Source of the DNA: Bathynomus jamesi
Taxonomy: Eukaryota > Arthropoda > Malacostraca > Isopoda > Cirolanidae
Length of the DNA: 64,000 nucleotides
Assembly (NCBI GenBank): GCA_023014485.1
Contig: JAJOZX010006151.1
Coordinates: 201,001 to 265,000 of the forward strand
Direction: 5' to 3'
Numbering within the stretch: position 1 is the stretch's first letter; each line of letters starts with the position of its first letter. Both the position numbers and the translations under genes were made by a program. Below the pieces are notes generated by a model that was not told the DNA's origin, did not search any database, and saw only the letters and a list, made by a program, of their open reading frames with translations. Positions 11,354 through 23,860 of this stretch are shown piece by piece.

Positions 11354-11964
11354 ACCTTCTTTTTATTATTGCAATGTAGTTTCTTTATATTAACTATTAA
11401 TGATTGGTGTGAGCAAGCGTCGGAATCTGATTAAAAATTGAAGGCTGTGGTATCATACGTGATATCGTAAAACATTAAAAGAGACCTTTCTCACATTATA
11501 GACTTAGACTACTTTTTATCTCATTTGGAATTTGTACGAGAAAACTAATAGTTAAAGTGCACTGCATATAGACAGTGTCCACTGTATAAATGGGAAATTT
11601 ACAGCTCTTTTAAAGCTTTCGGAGGTGCTTTTTCCTCAGTGAATTCGCTTCACATCGGTCGTTCGCTAATTTTCAGCTAATGGACGACGTATTCCATTCA
11701 AACATTTCTTACGCTTTAAAATAATGTGTTACATTCTGAAAATAAAAGAACATCACGTACGGAAATGCAACGAGTTCTCTCTTTTGTAATACCGTCCATT
11801 TACTTATTTTTTTCATGATATACAACAGTTCTTGGAATGGCACCTCGGATGGCACCCTTTCGCGATGATTGTGTCAGTCGATCTTTGGTGTTTACGTCAT
11901 TGTTGACTTAACGCTTGAATGTTTCTCAAGAGATTTTAAGGGAATTAAACTGTGTATTGGTGCA
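11354..11964. other. No gene recognised
   Basis: Unclassified AT-rich sequence without motifs or long frames. Confidence 0.5.
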
Positions 11965-12185
11965 GTCCCGTAGCCAGGACTTCCCAGGGGGGGGGGGATC
12001 GAAATTGTAAAATGGCAAACCTTTTGGTGCAACGACCTAGTCACTGCGGAGGGAGTTTATTTACTAAATGATGTTATATCCAGGGTGGTGTATCGGGGTA
12101 AAAAAAGTAACGCGATACGATACTCGATACATTGGCAAAAATGTATCACGTTACGATACTAGATATACGAATATGTATCGCGATA

Positions 12186-12250
<65 letters not shown>

Positions 12251-12582
12251 CCCTATACATCATATGACATATTATGAAACAACTGAATTACTTTCTATTT
12301 TTATTGAATTTTACAAACAGTGACTTCTCAAACAATTCATCAGACATTCTGGGTAAGATCACTGATTGAGTCTATGATAAAGTATCGCGTTACTGACACT
12401 TATTTGTATCGTATCTTTCGATACGATACAAATAATAAAAATGTATCGCGATACGATACATGATACAGAAAATGTATCTATAATATCACATCATAAGTTA
12501 TAACTATGGTTACAAACGTGGACCTTTCCTGTCAAGGGGGGTTGTTCGCAACCCCCCCTCCGACCCCCTCTGGCTACGGGCA
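11965..12582. mobile_element. Possible hAT-type non-autonomous element
   Basis: The left part reads CAGTCCCGTAGCCAGGA followed by a G-run. The right part has a C-run, then CTCTGGCTACGGG. These form a diverged inverted repeat of the style often seen in hAT MITEs. No clean 8-bp duplication was found. A TATCG-rich sequence starting CAGGGTGGTGTATCGGGG (12079) appears to be nested within it. Confidence 0.4.
12079..12490. repeat. TATCG/CGATA-rich block split by (TA)n
   Basis: Repeated words GTATCG, CGATAC and TATCGCGATACGATA occur densely on both sides of a (TA)n tract (12188-12248). The block starts CAGGGTGGTGTATCGG, a hAT-like terminus. It has no coding capacity. Confidence 0.6.
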
Positions 12583-12942
12583 TGGGGTGTGTGCGTGTAG
12601 GCAACTGGGCATCACTGAGGTCGGGTGTATGATAATTCACTTGAACTTGAATGAAACATTTTTATGGTCTGAGAAAAACACGTTGGTCCTAATTAGGTTA
12701 GGCTCGATTATCGAATACTTCACTATTTAATGATTTAGCAGAAACCATCCTTCAAGTCCGCAATTGCGTCCGAAACACTTTGTCACGCCCTTCTCGGTTC
12801 GATGGCACAAAGGTTAGGTTAAGATAAATTAGTCTTGGTTAATTACTGTTTTAGTTATGTGGATTTAAAAAAGTCGGTACCTCGCATCTGCGGAGATGCG
12901 CACATGTGTGTGTGCGCGCGCGCGCGCGCTGAAGATAAATTT

Positions 12943-12945
<3 letters not shown>

Positions 12946-13014
<69 letters not shown>
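12946..13014 (+). repeat. (CT)n microsatellite
   Basis: About 34 uninterrupted CT units, preceded at 12917-12930 by a short (CG)n. The Ser-Leu frame is an artefact. Confidence 0.95.
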
Positions 13015-13016
<2 letters not shown>

Positions 13017-13024
13017 TATATATC

Positions 13025-14674
13025 GGGTGGCCCCAAAAAAACGCCTTGAGATTTGAACATCAATAACTTCAAAAATATGCAGTTCACACTTCCAAAATGT
13101 ACATAACTTTTACCTTAATCTATTGATAAGCCATCATAAAAATTTCAGACCTCTACATAAAATACTTTTTCCACAGCTGAGGGAACAATGAGGTATGGTG
13201 AAAAAAAACGAATATCCTAAATCCTAAATGGTATAGCTGTACCTGGCAACTATTCTAAGACTTGTAGTAGTAGTTTCCTTAGCCTATGGATAAACTGTTA
13301 GTCTCTGAAAAACGTCAGATGATATAGGCTACGCCCATCTTAAATACTGGTTTTTAAATTTACCCTTCGAATTATGGTTCTAACTAACGGTGAAAAAGCG
13401 GTGATTGAAAAGTGTTTCTTAGAAAAAAGATGGACTGGGGCAAGAATTTTGAGGGAATTTCCAGGAAAAACTTTTAATGTGACGTCTGTTTACGTCTGTG
13501 AATAGACTAATTAAAAAACTTAAAGCAACCGGTTCGACGGCACGGAAGCGTGGAAGTGGTCGGCCTAGAACAGTTTATACTGAAGACAATATAGCAATGA
13601 TCGAAATGATGAGCCTATCTCAAGAGGATCGACCTGGGTCACACTGCTCTCAGAGGAAAATTGCAAGAAATTTAGGTATCATTCGAAGTTCCATACAAAG
13701 AATGCAGAGAACGGTAGGACTTAAAGCATTTAAAAGGATTCGTGTTTCAAGACGTGACAGCAATGTAAGAGCTAAAAGAAAAATTCGTTGTAGAAAATTG
13801 TTTGATAGATTTTCGTCCAATGATGTTAAAAAAATAGTTTTTACGAATGAAAAAGATTTCACCATCGAAATTGCTCGAAACTCCCGGAACGATGTTGTTT
13901 ATGGTCGGCGTAAGAAAGACATTCCTCCATCGAGACTTTACCACCAGACAAGTCGGTTTTCCAAAAAAATCATGGTATTAGCAGGTGTATCGTGGAATGG
14001 AAAGACGAAAATTCATTTCATTTCAGAAACTAAAAAAATTAATTCAGAAACCTATGTAAATCTCTTAGAGGAGAATCTTTTGCATGATTGTCGGCGTCTG
14101 TATTATGGAAACGATTTCATACTCCAACAAGATGGTGCTACAGCTCATACTAGCAAGTTCACACACAGGATTATCTACAACAGAACGTAGTCAACTTCAT
14201 TGGAAAAAACGACTGGCCCCCGCAATCACCTGATTGCAATCCCATGGATTATTGCATATGGAACACTCTAGCAGAGAAGATTTATGAAGGCCAAACAGAA
14301 AAGTTTACAGAAATGCAATTAAAGAAAAAGATACTCGAATGTTGGGACAAAATAACATTAACAGAAATCAGAAAATGTATCATGTCGTTGAAGAAAAGGT
14401 TAAGATTAGTTTGTGAGCAGGACGGCGGACATATTGATCATATTTGTTGATAAGATGTGAATAAGAAATTTTTTTCAGTTTATGATATTCGTTTTTTTTC
14501 ACCATACCTCATTGTTCCCTCAGCTGTGGAGAAAGTATTTTATGTAGAGGTCTGAAATTTTTATGGTGGCTATCAATAGATTGAGGTAAAAGTTTTGTAA
14601 ATTCTGGAAGTGTAAACTGCATATTTTTGAAATTATTGATGTTCAAATCTCAAGGCGTTTTTTTTGGGCCACCC
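13025..14674 (+). mobile_element. maT-like DD37D transposon, complete but inactivated
   Basis: A 1650-bp element with about 191-bp terminal inverted repeats (13025-13216 and 14484-14674). The ends are GGGTGGCCCCAAAAAAACGCC and its mirror, and the TIRs differ at only a few positions. The transposase pseudogene lies on the plus strand. It is flanked by TATAT/ATATA, consistent with TA insertion. Confidence 0.88.
13374..14450 (+). pseudogene. Transposase pseudogene (maT-like)
   Basis: The frame starts MVLTNGEKAVIEKCFLEKRW and proceeds through a helix-turn-helix with the GSGRPRTVYTEDN linker. Catalytic landmarks are IVFTNEKDF, ILQQDGATAHTS and SPDCNPMDYCIW; the C-terminus is QDGGHIDHIC. Three lesions are readable. 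A tandem duplication of ACGTCTGTTT (about 13481-13500) shifts the frame. The first catalytic Asp is Asn (expected FTDEK). An extra two bases near 14168 shift the frame before DYLQQNVVNF. Correcting the last shift gives about 37 residues between the second and third Asp, the maT spacing. I infer that it is dead but was recently near intact. Confidence 0.85.
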
Positions 14675-14690
14675 ATATATACACACACAC

Positions 14691-14695
<5 letters not shown>

Positions 14696-14725
<30 letters not shown>
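14696..14725. repeat. (TA)n microsatellite
   Basis: About 15 TA units between the maT-like element and a SINE head. Confidence 0.9.
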
Positions 14726-14727
<2 letters not shown>

Positions 14728-14840
14728 TGATGTAGTGGTTAGCATCGCTGACTACGAATCCACCGGCCCTAGGCTCGATTTCCGGTGAGGGCAGCGGTGC
14801 TCACCTCACTCAAATGTTTATTCTTCCATAGGAAGATATA
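14726..14840 (+). mobile_element. tRNA-derived SINE 1, head-only copy
   Basis: GTAGTGGTTAGCATCGCTGACTACGAA resembles the A-box and anticodon region of a tRNA. AGGCTCGATTTCC is a decayed B box. The following CAGCGGTGCTCACC and ATTCTTCCATA match the body of the SINE at 25155. The rest is missing. Confidence 0.6.
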
Positions 14841-14987
14841 TTATAAAAATACAAATAAATTTGTATTTTTATAATTCATTTGATCTTGTGCTAAAAATCG
14901 ATATTTTTCCTTACAAATCTGTATGCCTCTTGGTTAATCCTCTAATTTTTAATTTTTAATTTTAATTTTACTTCTCCGTTTATTGCA

Positions 14988-15002
14988 TATATATATATAT
15001 GT

Positions 15003-15063
<61 letters not shown>

Positions 15064-15100
15064 CTACACACATACACATATATATATATATATATGTTTG
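14988..15100. repeat. (TA)n/(TG)n compound microsatellite, palindromic
   Basis: GTGTATGTGTGTA and its mirror TACACACATACAC flank about 25 TA units. Confidence 0.9.
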
Positions 15101-15130
15101 TGTGTATGTGTTATTTATTTTTTTTTTTTT

Positions 15131-15288
15131 TCTTTCTGTAACCTATATATAGGCCGTAACCTTTTATGTACTTCAGTGTTCCTGAGGATGTCATTAGACG
15201 AAAGCGCTTGAGCACCTTTTTGTGTTTCCTTTCCTTCGTGGTTTTATTCATCATAAATATTTTTCACGTGTTACTTTCGTGAAATAAT

Positions 15289-15293
<5 letters not shown>
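15131..15293 (+). repeat. Dispersed repeat with GATGTC-ATTA-GACGAAA hairpin
   Basis: This repeat recurs at 31588-31772 (inverted), 31885-32012 (direct) and 41487-41570 (partial, inverted). It contains TTCCTGAGGATGTCATTAGACGAAAGCGCTTGAG-type sequence and ends with a tract mirrored at 31588. The body resembles the hairpin-bearing ends found in Penelope-like elements, but no PLE reverse transcriptase is visible, so the assignment is tentative. Confidence 0.55.

Positions 15294-15371
<78 letters not shown>
15294..15371. repeat. (TA)n microsatellite
   Basis: About 39 uninterrupted TA units, among the longest in the window. Confidence 0.95.
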
Positions 15372-15374
<3 letters not shown>

Positions 15375-15899
15375 GTGGTTCCTCCTTAATCGTTCTAAGG
15401 GTAAGCAAAAATTTAAAAATGTTCATGTTCGTGCGCTTACTCGTATCAATAAACATTTAGAGGTCGCTAAGAGGTCTGGACGTTTTCTCGTTGAGGTGGT
15501 ACCAGTACACTGACCTGATCAATGTTGTAAAGAGACATTAATTGTTAAAAATATAAAAGCAGATTTTGTACGCCGAGCAATCTAAACCCTATCGTTATAT
15601 GGGGCGGAGACTCTAAATTTAGCAGGGTTCAGAAACGCGTCCCTCGGACGTTTTCGGTGTGGTCAGCACAAAATTGAATAAATTGTTATTCGCATAACAG
15701 CGATTCTCGAATTAACCTCTTTTGGACCACTGGGTCGAATATGTACCAGTTTCCCATACACGCACTCGTAACTTAACCCTACAAAACTTCGGTCGTGTTG
15801 TGCGTTCTTTTATTTAGACGAAGCAGCAATCTAATTATTTTTGCTCAGAGATTTTTGAAATTTCCTTTGGTCAAGGCTACAGTGTTTGTTTTTCAGCGG

Positions 15900-17020
15900 G
15901 TCATACTGATTTCTCGAAAAATTATTCCTACAATGATCTACAATGATCTTAATTTACAATGGGTAAATAGATATTCTGTAACTCATCAAAAAATCCACTC
16001 GTATCAGACCAGAAATAGATCAAGGCTTGTTATACCTCAATTTAGATTGTCTTCATCTCAAAAACTACCCATTTTCATTGGATTGAAACTATGGAATGAC
16101 TTAAATGCCGATATAAAAAATATTGTGAATGTAAATTTGTTTAAAACCAAGTTGAAATCCCGATTAATAATGTCATACTAACAAAAATCTAGGATTAATG
16201 TCCACTAATATTGTTTACTAATTATTAATTTCTCGTGTGCAATCTAGTATTAAAAACACATTTCTTAGGATTGTTCAGTTCTTATCTCTCCTGTATAATA
16301 TTGGTTTCTTTGTATGGTATTGGTATAGTGCAGTGATGGCGAACCTATGACACGCGTGTCAGCAGTGACACGCCGCAGGGTTTCAGGTGACACGCGATGG
16401 ATGTTGAAAATTTTTGGTATTCGGATGAAAAACTGCAATAAATCGTCTACGATCATTTTCAATTAAGGCGATTGTCGGTTTTGTCCCATTGAAAGAAATC
16501 TATTTTATAGTTAGCCCATTTTTAATTATACTATCATTATTACCACCCGAGACTCCATCATATGTGCAAATTAGTTATATAATTAAGTATATTATGAATT
16601 CATAGATTATATTTCAATATACTATTAGTTGAATAGCCTAGTACTTTCGATTAATAAGTCAGCTATCTATGATTTTGTAGTTAAATTTAAAATGCATGTA
16701 TGCAAGTGACACGCCAACAATATCATTATTTAAAAAACACGAATTTTGGCACACTTGGATAAAAAGGTTCGCCATCACTGGTATAGTGCCTTCAATGGTG
16801 ACCTTGCATTTGTCATGGTAGTAGTGATAATTTAAGATTAATACATGCTTTAACTATTAATAATACTTTTCTACTTATTTATTTATTATTAATTAATAAC
16901 AACTAGCTGTTTATTTTTAATAAGAGCCCAGTAAAGCCCAAAGCTTAAGGGCCAAATTAAATAAAATAAATAGTCGAGTTTCACAATTTATTAATAAAGG
17001 TTATTCAATTCAGTTCAATT
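15900..17020 (+). mobile_element. Non-LTR retrotransposon 3' part, family 2 (copy 2), interrupted
   Basis: The plus strand encodes HSYQTRNRSRLVIPQFRL then GLKLWNDLNADIKN and a stop near 16180, the usual C-terminal tail of jockey/CR1-like ORF2. The 3' UTR ends near GAGCCCAGTAAAGCCC (16923) and an AATAAA-like tail. A hAT MITE (16331-16780) is inserted in the 3' UTR. It is 5' truncated before about 15900. Confidence 0.7.
16331..16780. mobile_element. hAT MITE with perfect 8-bp target duplication
   Basis: A 450-bp non-coding element with TIRs CAGTGATGGCGAACCT and AGGTTCGCCATCACTG, flanked by GTATAGTG on both sides (16323-16330 and 16781-16788). CAG-type ends and an 8-bp duplication are hallmarks of the hAT superfamily. 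It sits inside the 3' UTR of a non-LTR element, so it is younger than that element. Confidence 0.92.
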
Positions 17021-17114
17021 CAAATCTCTGAAATTTACTCTAACCAGCTGAATCGCTGTTTTAATGATCTCACGGCATCCCATCAAAGGGCGAAAAAATT
17101 CGGCAAAATTCGCC

Positions 17115-17137
17115 AAAAAAAAAAAAAAAAAAAAAAC
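17115..17137 (+). repeat. Poly(A) run
   Basis: About 23 A residues following GGCAAAATTCGCC. It could be a retroposon tail, but nothing upstream was recognised. Confidence 0.7.
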
Positions 17138-17513
17138 GAAATGTTTTACAAACAGCTTTTAGGTATGCTCCTAGGTATACTCATAGAACAATGCCTAGTT
17201 TAACTATATGGACGAGTCATATGTCTTTAGAAAGCTCTTAAAGAGCTCTGGAAGCTAAACTTAATTAAAGGTAAAAAATATTCGTTTACAAACCCGTAAG
17301 CTTCATTTATACGTTTTCTTGAGGTATTGTCGAACGCAAATAAAATCAATAAAAATCGAAACATTAAACACGCGAAAAAATTTCTAGAACAAAAGTTATA
17401 GGAAAATTCCTCTTCTTTGTAATAATTACACTGTTTGTGGTATAGATTTGGAGTTATTTGTATTCATATAAGGCTGGATAGAAAAACCTTTTCGTAAGAT
17501 GTTTATAGACAGT

Positions 17514-18308
17514 CAGTGGCGTAGCTAGAGTTTGTGCCGCCCGGGGCGGTCCTTGAGTTTGCCGCCCCCCTGAAACATAACACAATACACATAACAAACA
17601 TACTTAAACAAAAAGTGAAAACGACGTATAGAAAAAACCTGTGAAAAATATTAGGACAACATGTTTACTTCTGAAGTGAAAAAATTAACTACAACATTCT
17701 ACACAGTTATTTTTCTTGCTTTTATGTTAGCAAAATCTTCGATGACATTGTCGAAGTCTATTTCGTCTGTCAATTGTTGTTCTATACAGTTTTAGTTTAG
17801 AAAACTCCTCTCACAGCTAGCAACACTAACAGCAATTGTGAGAAAAATCCGCAGCAGTATTACAATATTTGGAACCGAGTTACCAAGATTATACTTTACA
17901 ACTAATACCAGCATATTAGTTTTGATATTGATTATTTATAAATATTAACGTATATTTATAGATTATAACGTATTTACAGAACTTTATGGGTTATTTCCCT
18001 TTTTAATGAAATAAATGCATTTATACCAATGCTATTATTAATTAAGCACAACTAAGCGCTTAAATAGGTATGATGGTCAATAAGGCCATCTTCAAGGGAA
18101 CACAATCCTTACCATTGTCGGAAATTAACGAAGTAAGCAGTGTTTTCGTGGAAAAATAAAATTGTGTCTGGCGTCTTGTATCCTTCTACTGTCCCGACAT
18201 AAAAAAAAAAAACTTTTTTTTTCATTGCAGTAGACCAAAAGTGCCGCCCCTCAAAAAGTGCCGCCCGGGGCGGACTGCCCCCTCCGCCCCCCTATAGCTA
18301 CGCTAGTG
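17514..18308. mobile_element. hAT non-autonomous element with perfect 8-bp duplication
   Basis: A 795-bp element starting CAGTGGCGTAGCTAG and ending CTATAGCTACGCTAGTG, flanked by TAGACAGT (17506-17513 and 18309-18316). GCCGCCCGGGGCGG-type words lie inside both ends. No transposase is readable, only short decayed frames. Confidence 0.9.
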
Positions 18309-18330
18309 TAGACAGTTGACTAAGTTAACA

Positions 18331-18332
<2 letters not shown>

Positions 18333-18386
<54 letters not shown>

Positions 18387-18387
18387 G
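18333..18387. repeat. (TA)n microsatellite
   Basis: About 26 TA units with one slip. Confidence 0.9.
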
Positions 18388-19350
18388 GGATGAATTTCAC
18401 AATTAAACACGTGTGGGTTTGCAGCATATATATATATATGTATATATATAATTCAGAAGCCTTTAGAAAGTTCTATGAAATACAGTAATGGTCATAAAAT
18501 ATGAAATGTCTAACATATGACTTTTATTTTTATGTTGGTATGTAGAGCATGTACAGCTTTATATTAGCACGAATTTCATGGTTATGCCTTTAATAGTTTT
18601 TGTTTTAGGAACTTATGAAAATAATTTTTCGCTTAATTTTCGAATTTTAGGGTTACATTTGAATTTGAGAGAAAATTCATAGGCCAAGAGCAGTTAAATT
18701 TTACATCACATTAAAGAGCATAAAAAGTGTACCATATTACATTTTCAAAAATAATTTTTTTTTTTTTTTAAATGTTAACGCACTATAAATTTTGTTCCTC
18801 TGAGGAGTAGGTGATCAAAATTTTCTACTGTATATGGAGCAACTCCTCTTCTCTCTTCTTGCCATATTTCATCCATCTATATTGAATAGTTTTTTGTATA
18901 ACACGAAACGTGAAAATAAAGACCTCGACGCATAACTTCCATAAAGTGAAGTTTACGACAATATGAATTACATTGTAATGAAACTTGCGTAAAAGAAGTA
19001 GATTGATGTCCCCTAATTTTAATGAAGTTTACGTTTTCATGGCAACAGAGCAGCGTCGCTAGGTAACAGACATTTTCTATCATTGAAATGGCTGAAAACC
19101 TTTTACTAAAATTTTTAAATTGGTCCTCCATCCGCGAATGAATGCTGAGATAAATTGAAACTAATTGTCTGCCTTTGAAAACGATTTTCTTTGGAATCAA
19201 ATGCGTATAAAGAAAAGTATTTATTTAAAAGGTACTTTTTTTCATACAGCGTAAGACTGATACATGAATAAGTATAAAAATCACGTCGCAAACATCAAGT
19301 ACTTTACATCGTTGGGAAGCTTCATGAAGGCATGAATATTATATATATAT
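18388..19350. other. No gene recognised
   Basis: AT-rich. The 107-codon minus frame at 18877-19200 has no motif, and I do not call it a gene. Confidence 0.5.
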
Positions 19351-19359
19351 ATATACACA

Positions 19360-20237
19360 CACGTTGATGTTCCGTGTGTTGGTCTCTCTTCACACGAAAG
19401 TCAAGCTGGTGGAGGAGCGAGTTGTTTTCTTGCGCTCTCCATCGCACATAGCCAGGTACACCTGGCTCATCTGGTACCGTCCTGAGCCAGGCATCTAGTC
19501 TTCTCTTGAAGACTTCAACTTTGACCCTTGTAACGTTTGAGGTATTTTGGAAGCTGGTTAAAAAGTCTTGGCCCCCTGACAACCAAGCTATTTTCCTTCA
19601 GTGTTGAAGAGGTCCCTTGTCGGGCCTTTAATTTGGGAACACTACACATTCTATTCTGCCTTTCGTATTTTCCAGCGTTGTTTGGATGGTAATTGGGTTT
19701 AGTTTGAGGTTTGGGTACCAGTTTTTCGATCATTTTCCATATGTAGATTATGGTATACCTCTCTCTCCTTCTTTCCAGGGAGTACAGATTTAGTTTACGT
19801 AGTCTTTCCCAATAGTTGAGTTCTTTGCAGCCACCAATCTTGGCTGTGAAATGTCTCTGAGTTTCTTCTAGTTTATTAATTTCTTCCTTTTAATTTTGGA
19901 CGTCAAAACTAAGGAGTATTCAAGTTTTGGTATGATCAGTGTTTTCAGCAGGGAATCATTGCTGTCTTGTCCCTCCTTTTTAACATTCTTAGTACCTGTC
20001 CCTTAACTCTTTTTGCTTTGTGTATTGCTATCTGATTTTGTGTCTCGAATTTGGCATCATCGGTCATTATTGCCCCCCAAGTCGACCGCTTTCGTGCTTC
20101 TCTGAATTTCCTGTCTATCTGTAGCATAATATGCAGTCTGTTTAAGTTCCTCATTTCTACCATATCTCAAGAGCTGAAATTTCTCGGTGTTAAATGTCAT
20201 ATTGTTGTCTTCTAACCATTTGTATATTTGACCATTT
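19360..20237 (-). pseudogene. Non-LTR retrotransposon C-terminal half, family 1
   Basis: On the minus strand several blocks match the element at 39130-40540. They include FNTEKFQLLRYG, AIHKAKRVKGQVLRMLKRRDK, IIYIWKMIEKLV, LVVRGPRLFNQLPKYL and the terminal block VPGYVRWRAQENNSLLHQ. This is the region after the RT catalytic core plus the tail. Many stops and shifts are present. It ends at a (TA)n/(TG)n tract on its 5' side. Confidence 0.75.
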
Positions 20238-20240
20238 GTG

Positions 20241-20303
<63 letters not shown>
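20241..20303 (+). repeat. (TA)n(TG)n microsatellite
   Basis: About 10 TA then about 20 TG units. Confidence 0.95.
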
Positions 20304-20304
<1 letters not shown>

Positions 20305-23300
20305 GAAGTTCAGTTTCAGTAGGGAGAATCCAATCAACTTTTAAATATTGATTTCGAGTAGGTCCCTATAGACCTATGCGTATTACCATATCCTCTTCTT
20401 CTAAAGTGATGCGACGACTGAGCTTATAATTGGAGCATATATTAAGTAGCATGGTTGTATGATAGATGCTGTTAAACTGATAAACTTCAGTAACATTTTA
20501 CAGCAAGTGACCAACTGCTTTGTTACCTCTGTGACCTTTACACGAGTTCGTTGTTACACCTCAAATAAAGAAAACAAACCTTGGCAAATAATATCAATGT
20601 ATTTACCTTTAAACGAGTAATTAAGAAATTTTTTCTATTCCATAAAAAATGTAACTAACTTCTAAATCCAGTTTATAAAAATGACCCGGTTGTGCGTAAA
20701 AGTAAACGAACCTATCTATTGGAATAGATTTGTATGGCTTTGGCTGGAGAATATGTTTTGTACCTACGTATGACAAACCTTTTGCATATCCGGCAACATT
20801 ATCCTACGCATTATTTCCTACCATTCGAAAATAGTTTACGCATCTATAATCGCACGTGGAAACCTTAGTGCTCTCACTTCGTTATTTCTTGCAATTTCTC
20901 GCAAGTGCCCTTTTGTCAAGTGCAAGTGCCGTATTTGAATGATGCGTATGCCTCTGAAAACAAATTTTGTTTTTATAATAGATCATGGTTATTTTATTTT
21001 ATTCAAATTCTATTTTGAGTCTTTATCCGTATAAATCGTACTTCCAAATTTGTTATTGTAATGGTTTTCACAGATGCCCTTAGTACTGGTGCAGCCATAT
21101 CACTATTTTTATCTTTATCTTATTCTGATAGTTCTTTTAAATGAAAAGAAATTTGTAATTATTAAAAAAAAATTCCTGTGATAATTGTTGTACCCAAATT
21201 AGATTTTTATATTGTATCATATTTGAATAGACTGCTCTAATAAAACAATACATTTGATTTTACACTCGCTCATTGGTGGTCTGTTTTAAGAAATTTTTTT
21301 AGTACTGCGCCCTTTTTTATTTTAGTGGGTGCCCCCAGGGCAATTTTTTACGTAGAAACTATTGGGATTTTGTCCCAGTGGTCCTTCATAATGCCCCAGC
21401 AGTCAGCCTCATTTGTCCCAGCAGTGATTTGCCCCTTGTCCCCCATTTTCAAAAGTATAGTTATTATATATGTTATTATTCAAATTCGAGTAATCAAATG
21501 TGAAAAATTCTTAGCAACGTGAAATATTATGGTATTCCCTTTTATTTATACAAACGTTTTCTATGATCGACATTCTCCATATTCCATAAGAGAAAACCAA
21601 TTGTAAACAGCATGGAAGATCTGTAAAAGTGAAGGAAGGAGTTGCTGGTGTCCTCGATAATTTTTATCAAGTTTTAGGTATTTAAGCGTTATTCTTTCGG
21701 TTTGTTTCAGATATATATGTAGCACTAAATAGTGTAGAATTGTTGCAGAAGGATTATACTGTCATATAAGGCACGAATGAGATTATTCTACATTTTTCTT
21801 CCGTTGTGCCCTTTTTGCATTTATTAAGCGCCTTTTTATTACACATTTAGGTGCCCTTTTGACTTTTGCCCCAGCAGTAAAAATTCCTTAAAAAATGGAC
21901 TGGGTGCCCCTTTTTCTTTGGACCCCCCCCCTTATTGAAATGCCTAGGTCTACCATTACAACGGACTTATAGTTGACATGAGAAGTGAATTCTGTGCGGT
22001 ATACGTTAAATCTTGGTCATTAGAATAGTTATGAAACCCACGGTACTAAGAATTAATAGTAAATATAAGAACTAAGACGAGTAATAGTGAATATAACATA
22101 AAACAAATAATACAGTATGCAGTATATGTACAGGTTTCAAACTTTAGCTTTTATTTAAAATAAACTCCAAGTGAGAAATAAGCATTTTCTGACTGAATAA
22201 ATGATCTTTATTGTGAGCAAATGATTTCTCAAAACTAAAACCATTAAAAGTAAAGACCAGATCCGGCCAGAACCGTTGGGACTTCTCAAAGGAGGTATTG
22301 AAAGAAAGAAAGGAGACTTTTCTTTTACAAATACTGCAATACTGCATTATTGGAACATACAGATTTTCACTTATTTTATATCTACAGTATACTGTATTAC
22401 CACAATTTGTTCCTTAAGATTTTGGCTTCAGTGGCCTCTCGTGTTAATTTAATTATTAGATCTAAACGGCATACATAATATGGTGCTTATTCGGAATGTA
22501 TTTGTATCAGGAGGGTTGCAGTCACAGACCTTTGTGAAATGGACTGGACACTGTTGTTTCGTTAGCAAATTTTGTCACGACGTTCTGAAAGTTGAGCGAA
22601 CTCAGAAAATTAGCCGTTTCTCCATGGAAAAATTATCGAACCAGACAATTTTTTTAACATTACCTTCCAAAATGTAATTGTGATTGTTTTTTAGTGTAAA
22701 TCTGAACATTTTCAATGTATTGTACGTATATTAATACATAAACTTTGGGAAAATAGCTTAATTCTATCCCTCTAAATACGCAAAAGGATTAAAAGTCAGC
22801 ATAACTTTGGCCGGCAGTTGCCAAATACTGCAAGTTAGCGACTCTCTATATAGGACATCTAAGGCAAAGGATTGTCATATACCTCAATTTTGTGCACTAA
22901 TTAAAAAAGTTTCACTATTTTTTATCGCAAACATTTATCAAACTAGAATTTACAAGTTAAGAAATAATAATAATAATAATGATGATAACGAATGTTTTAA
23001 ATTTAAAAGTTATGATTACATTATTACGTTATAAAGGTTTGGGTGAAGTATAAAACACAGGACTGAAATCCGACAGTTTAGTGCTAAATAGCATGTAGCA
23101 TATATTCATTATATTGTATGTCAGAGGTTGCGAGTCCTAACTTCAAAACTGCATTTCAGTTTGGAGGTTTGTATTTTTAAAGACGGTTCTATTGGTCTCT
23201 AATCTCTTCCTTTTTATATAAAATAATATACTAAATATAATACGTTTCTATTACGTTTCTATTAGCCGTTGCAGAAACATGTTCGCCGAAAACAATAAAA

Positions 23301-23360
23301 AATACAAATTTTTTTTTTCTTTCCACAACTATTCTTATTTACGAAGTGGAGTTAAAGTTT
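20304..23360. other. 3-kb stretch without recognisable genes
   Basis: Short frames only, none with motifs. Around 21300-21940 there are repeated words such as TGCCCC, CCCAGCAGT and GTGCCC with homopolymers, possibly the remains of an old inverted-repeat element (GTAATGG near 21057 and CCATTACA near 21953), but I could not define it. Confidence 0.45.
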
Positions 23361-23366
23361 CTGGTG

Positions 23367-23840
<474 letters not shown>

Positions 23841-23860
23841 TATATATATATATATATACT

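Noticed and set aside
15131..15293. Functional hammerhead ribozyme
   Set aside because: The core words are present but the stem II register is off by one and stems I and III could not be confirmed by eye; kept only as a hairpin observation.
20304..23360. A host gene in the longest transposon-poor stretch
   Set aside because: Only short frames without motifs; no splice-linked series of conserved blocks could be recognised.
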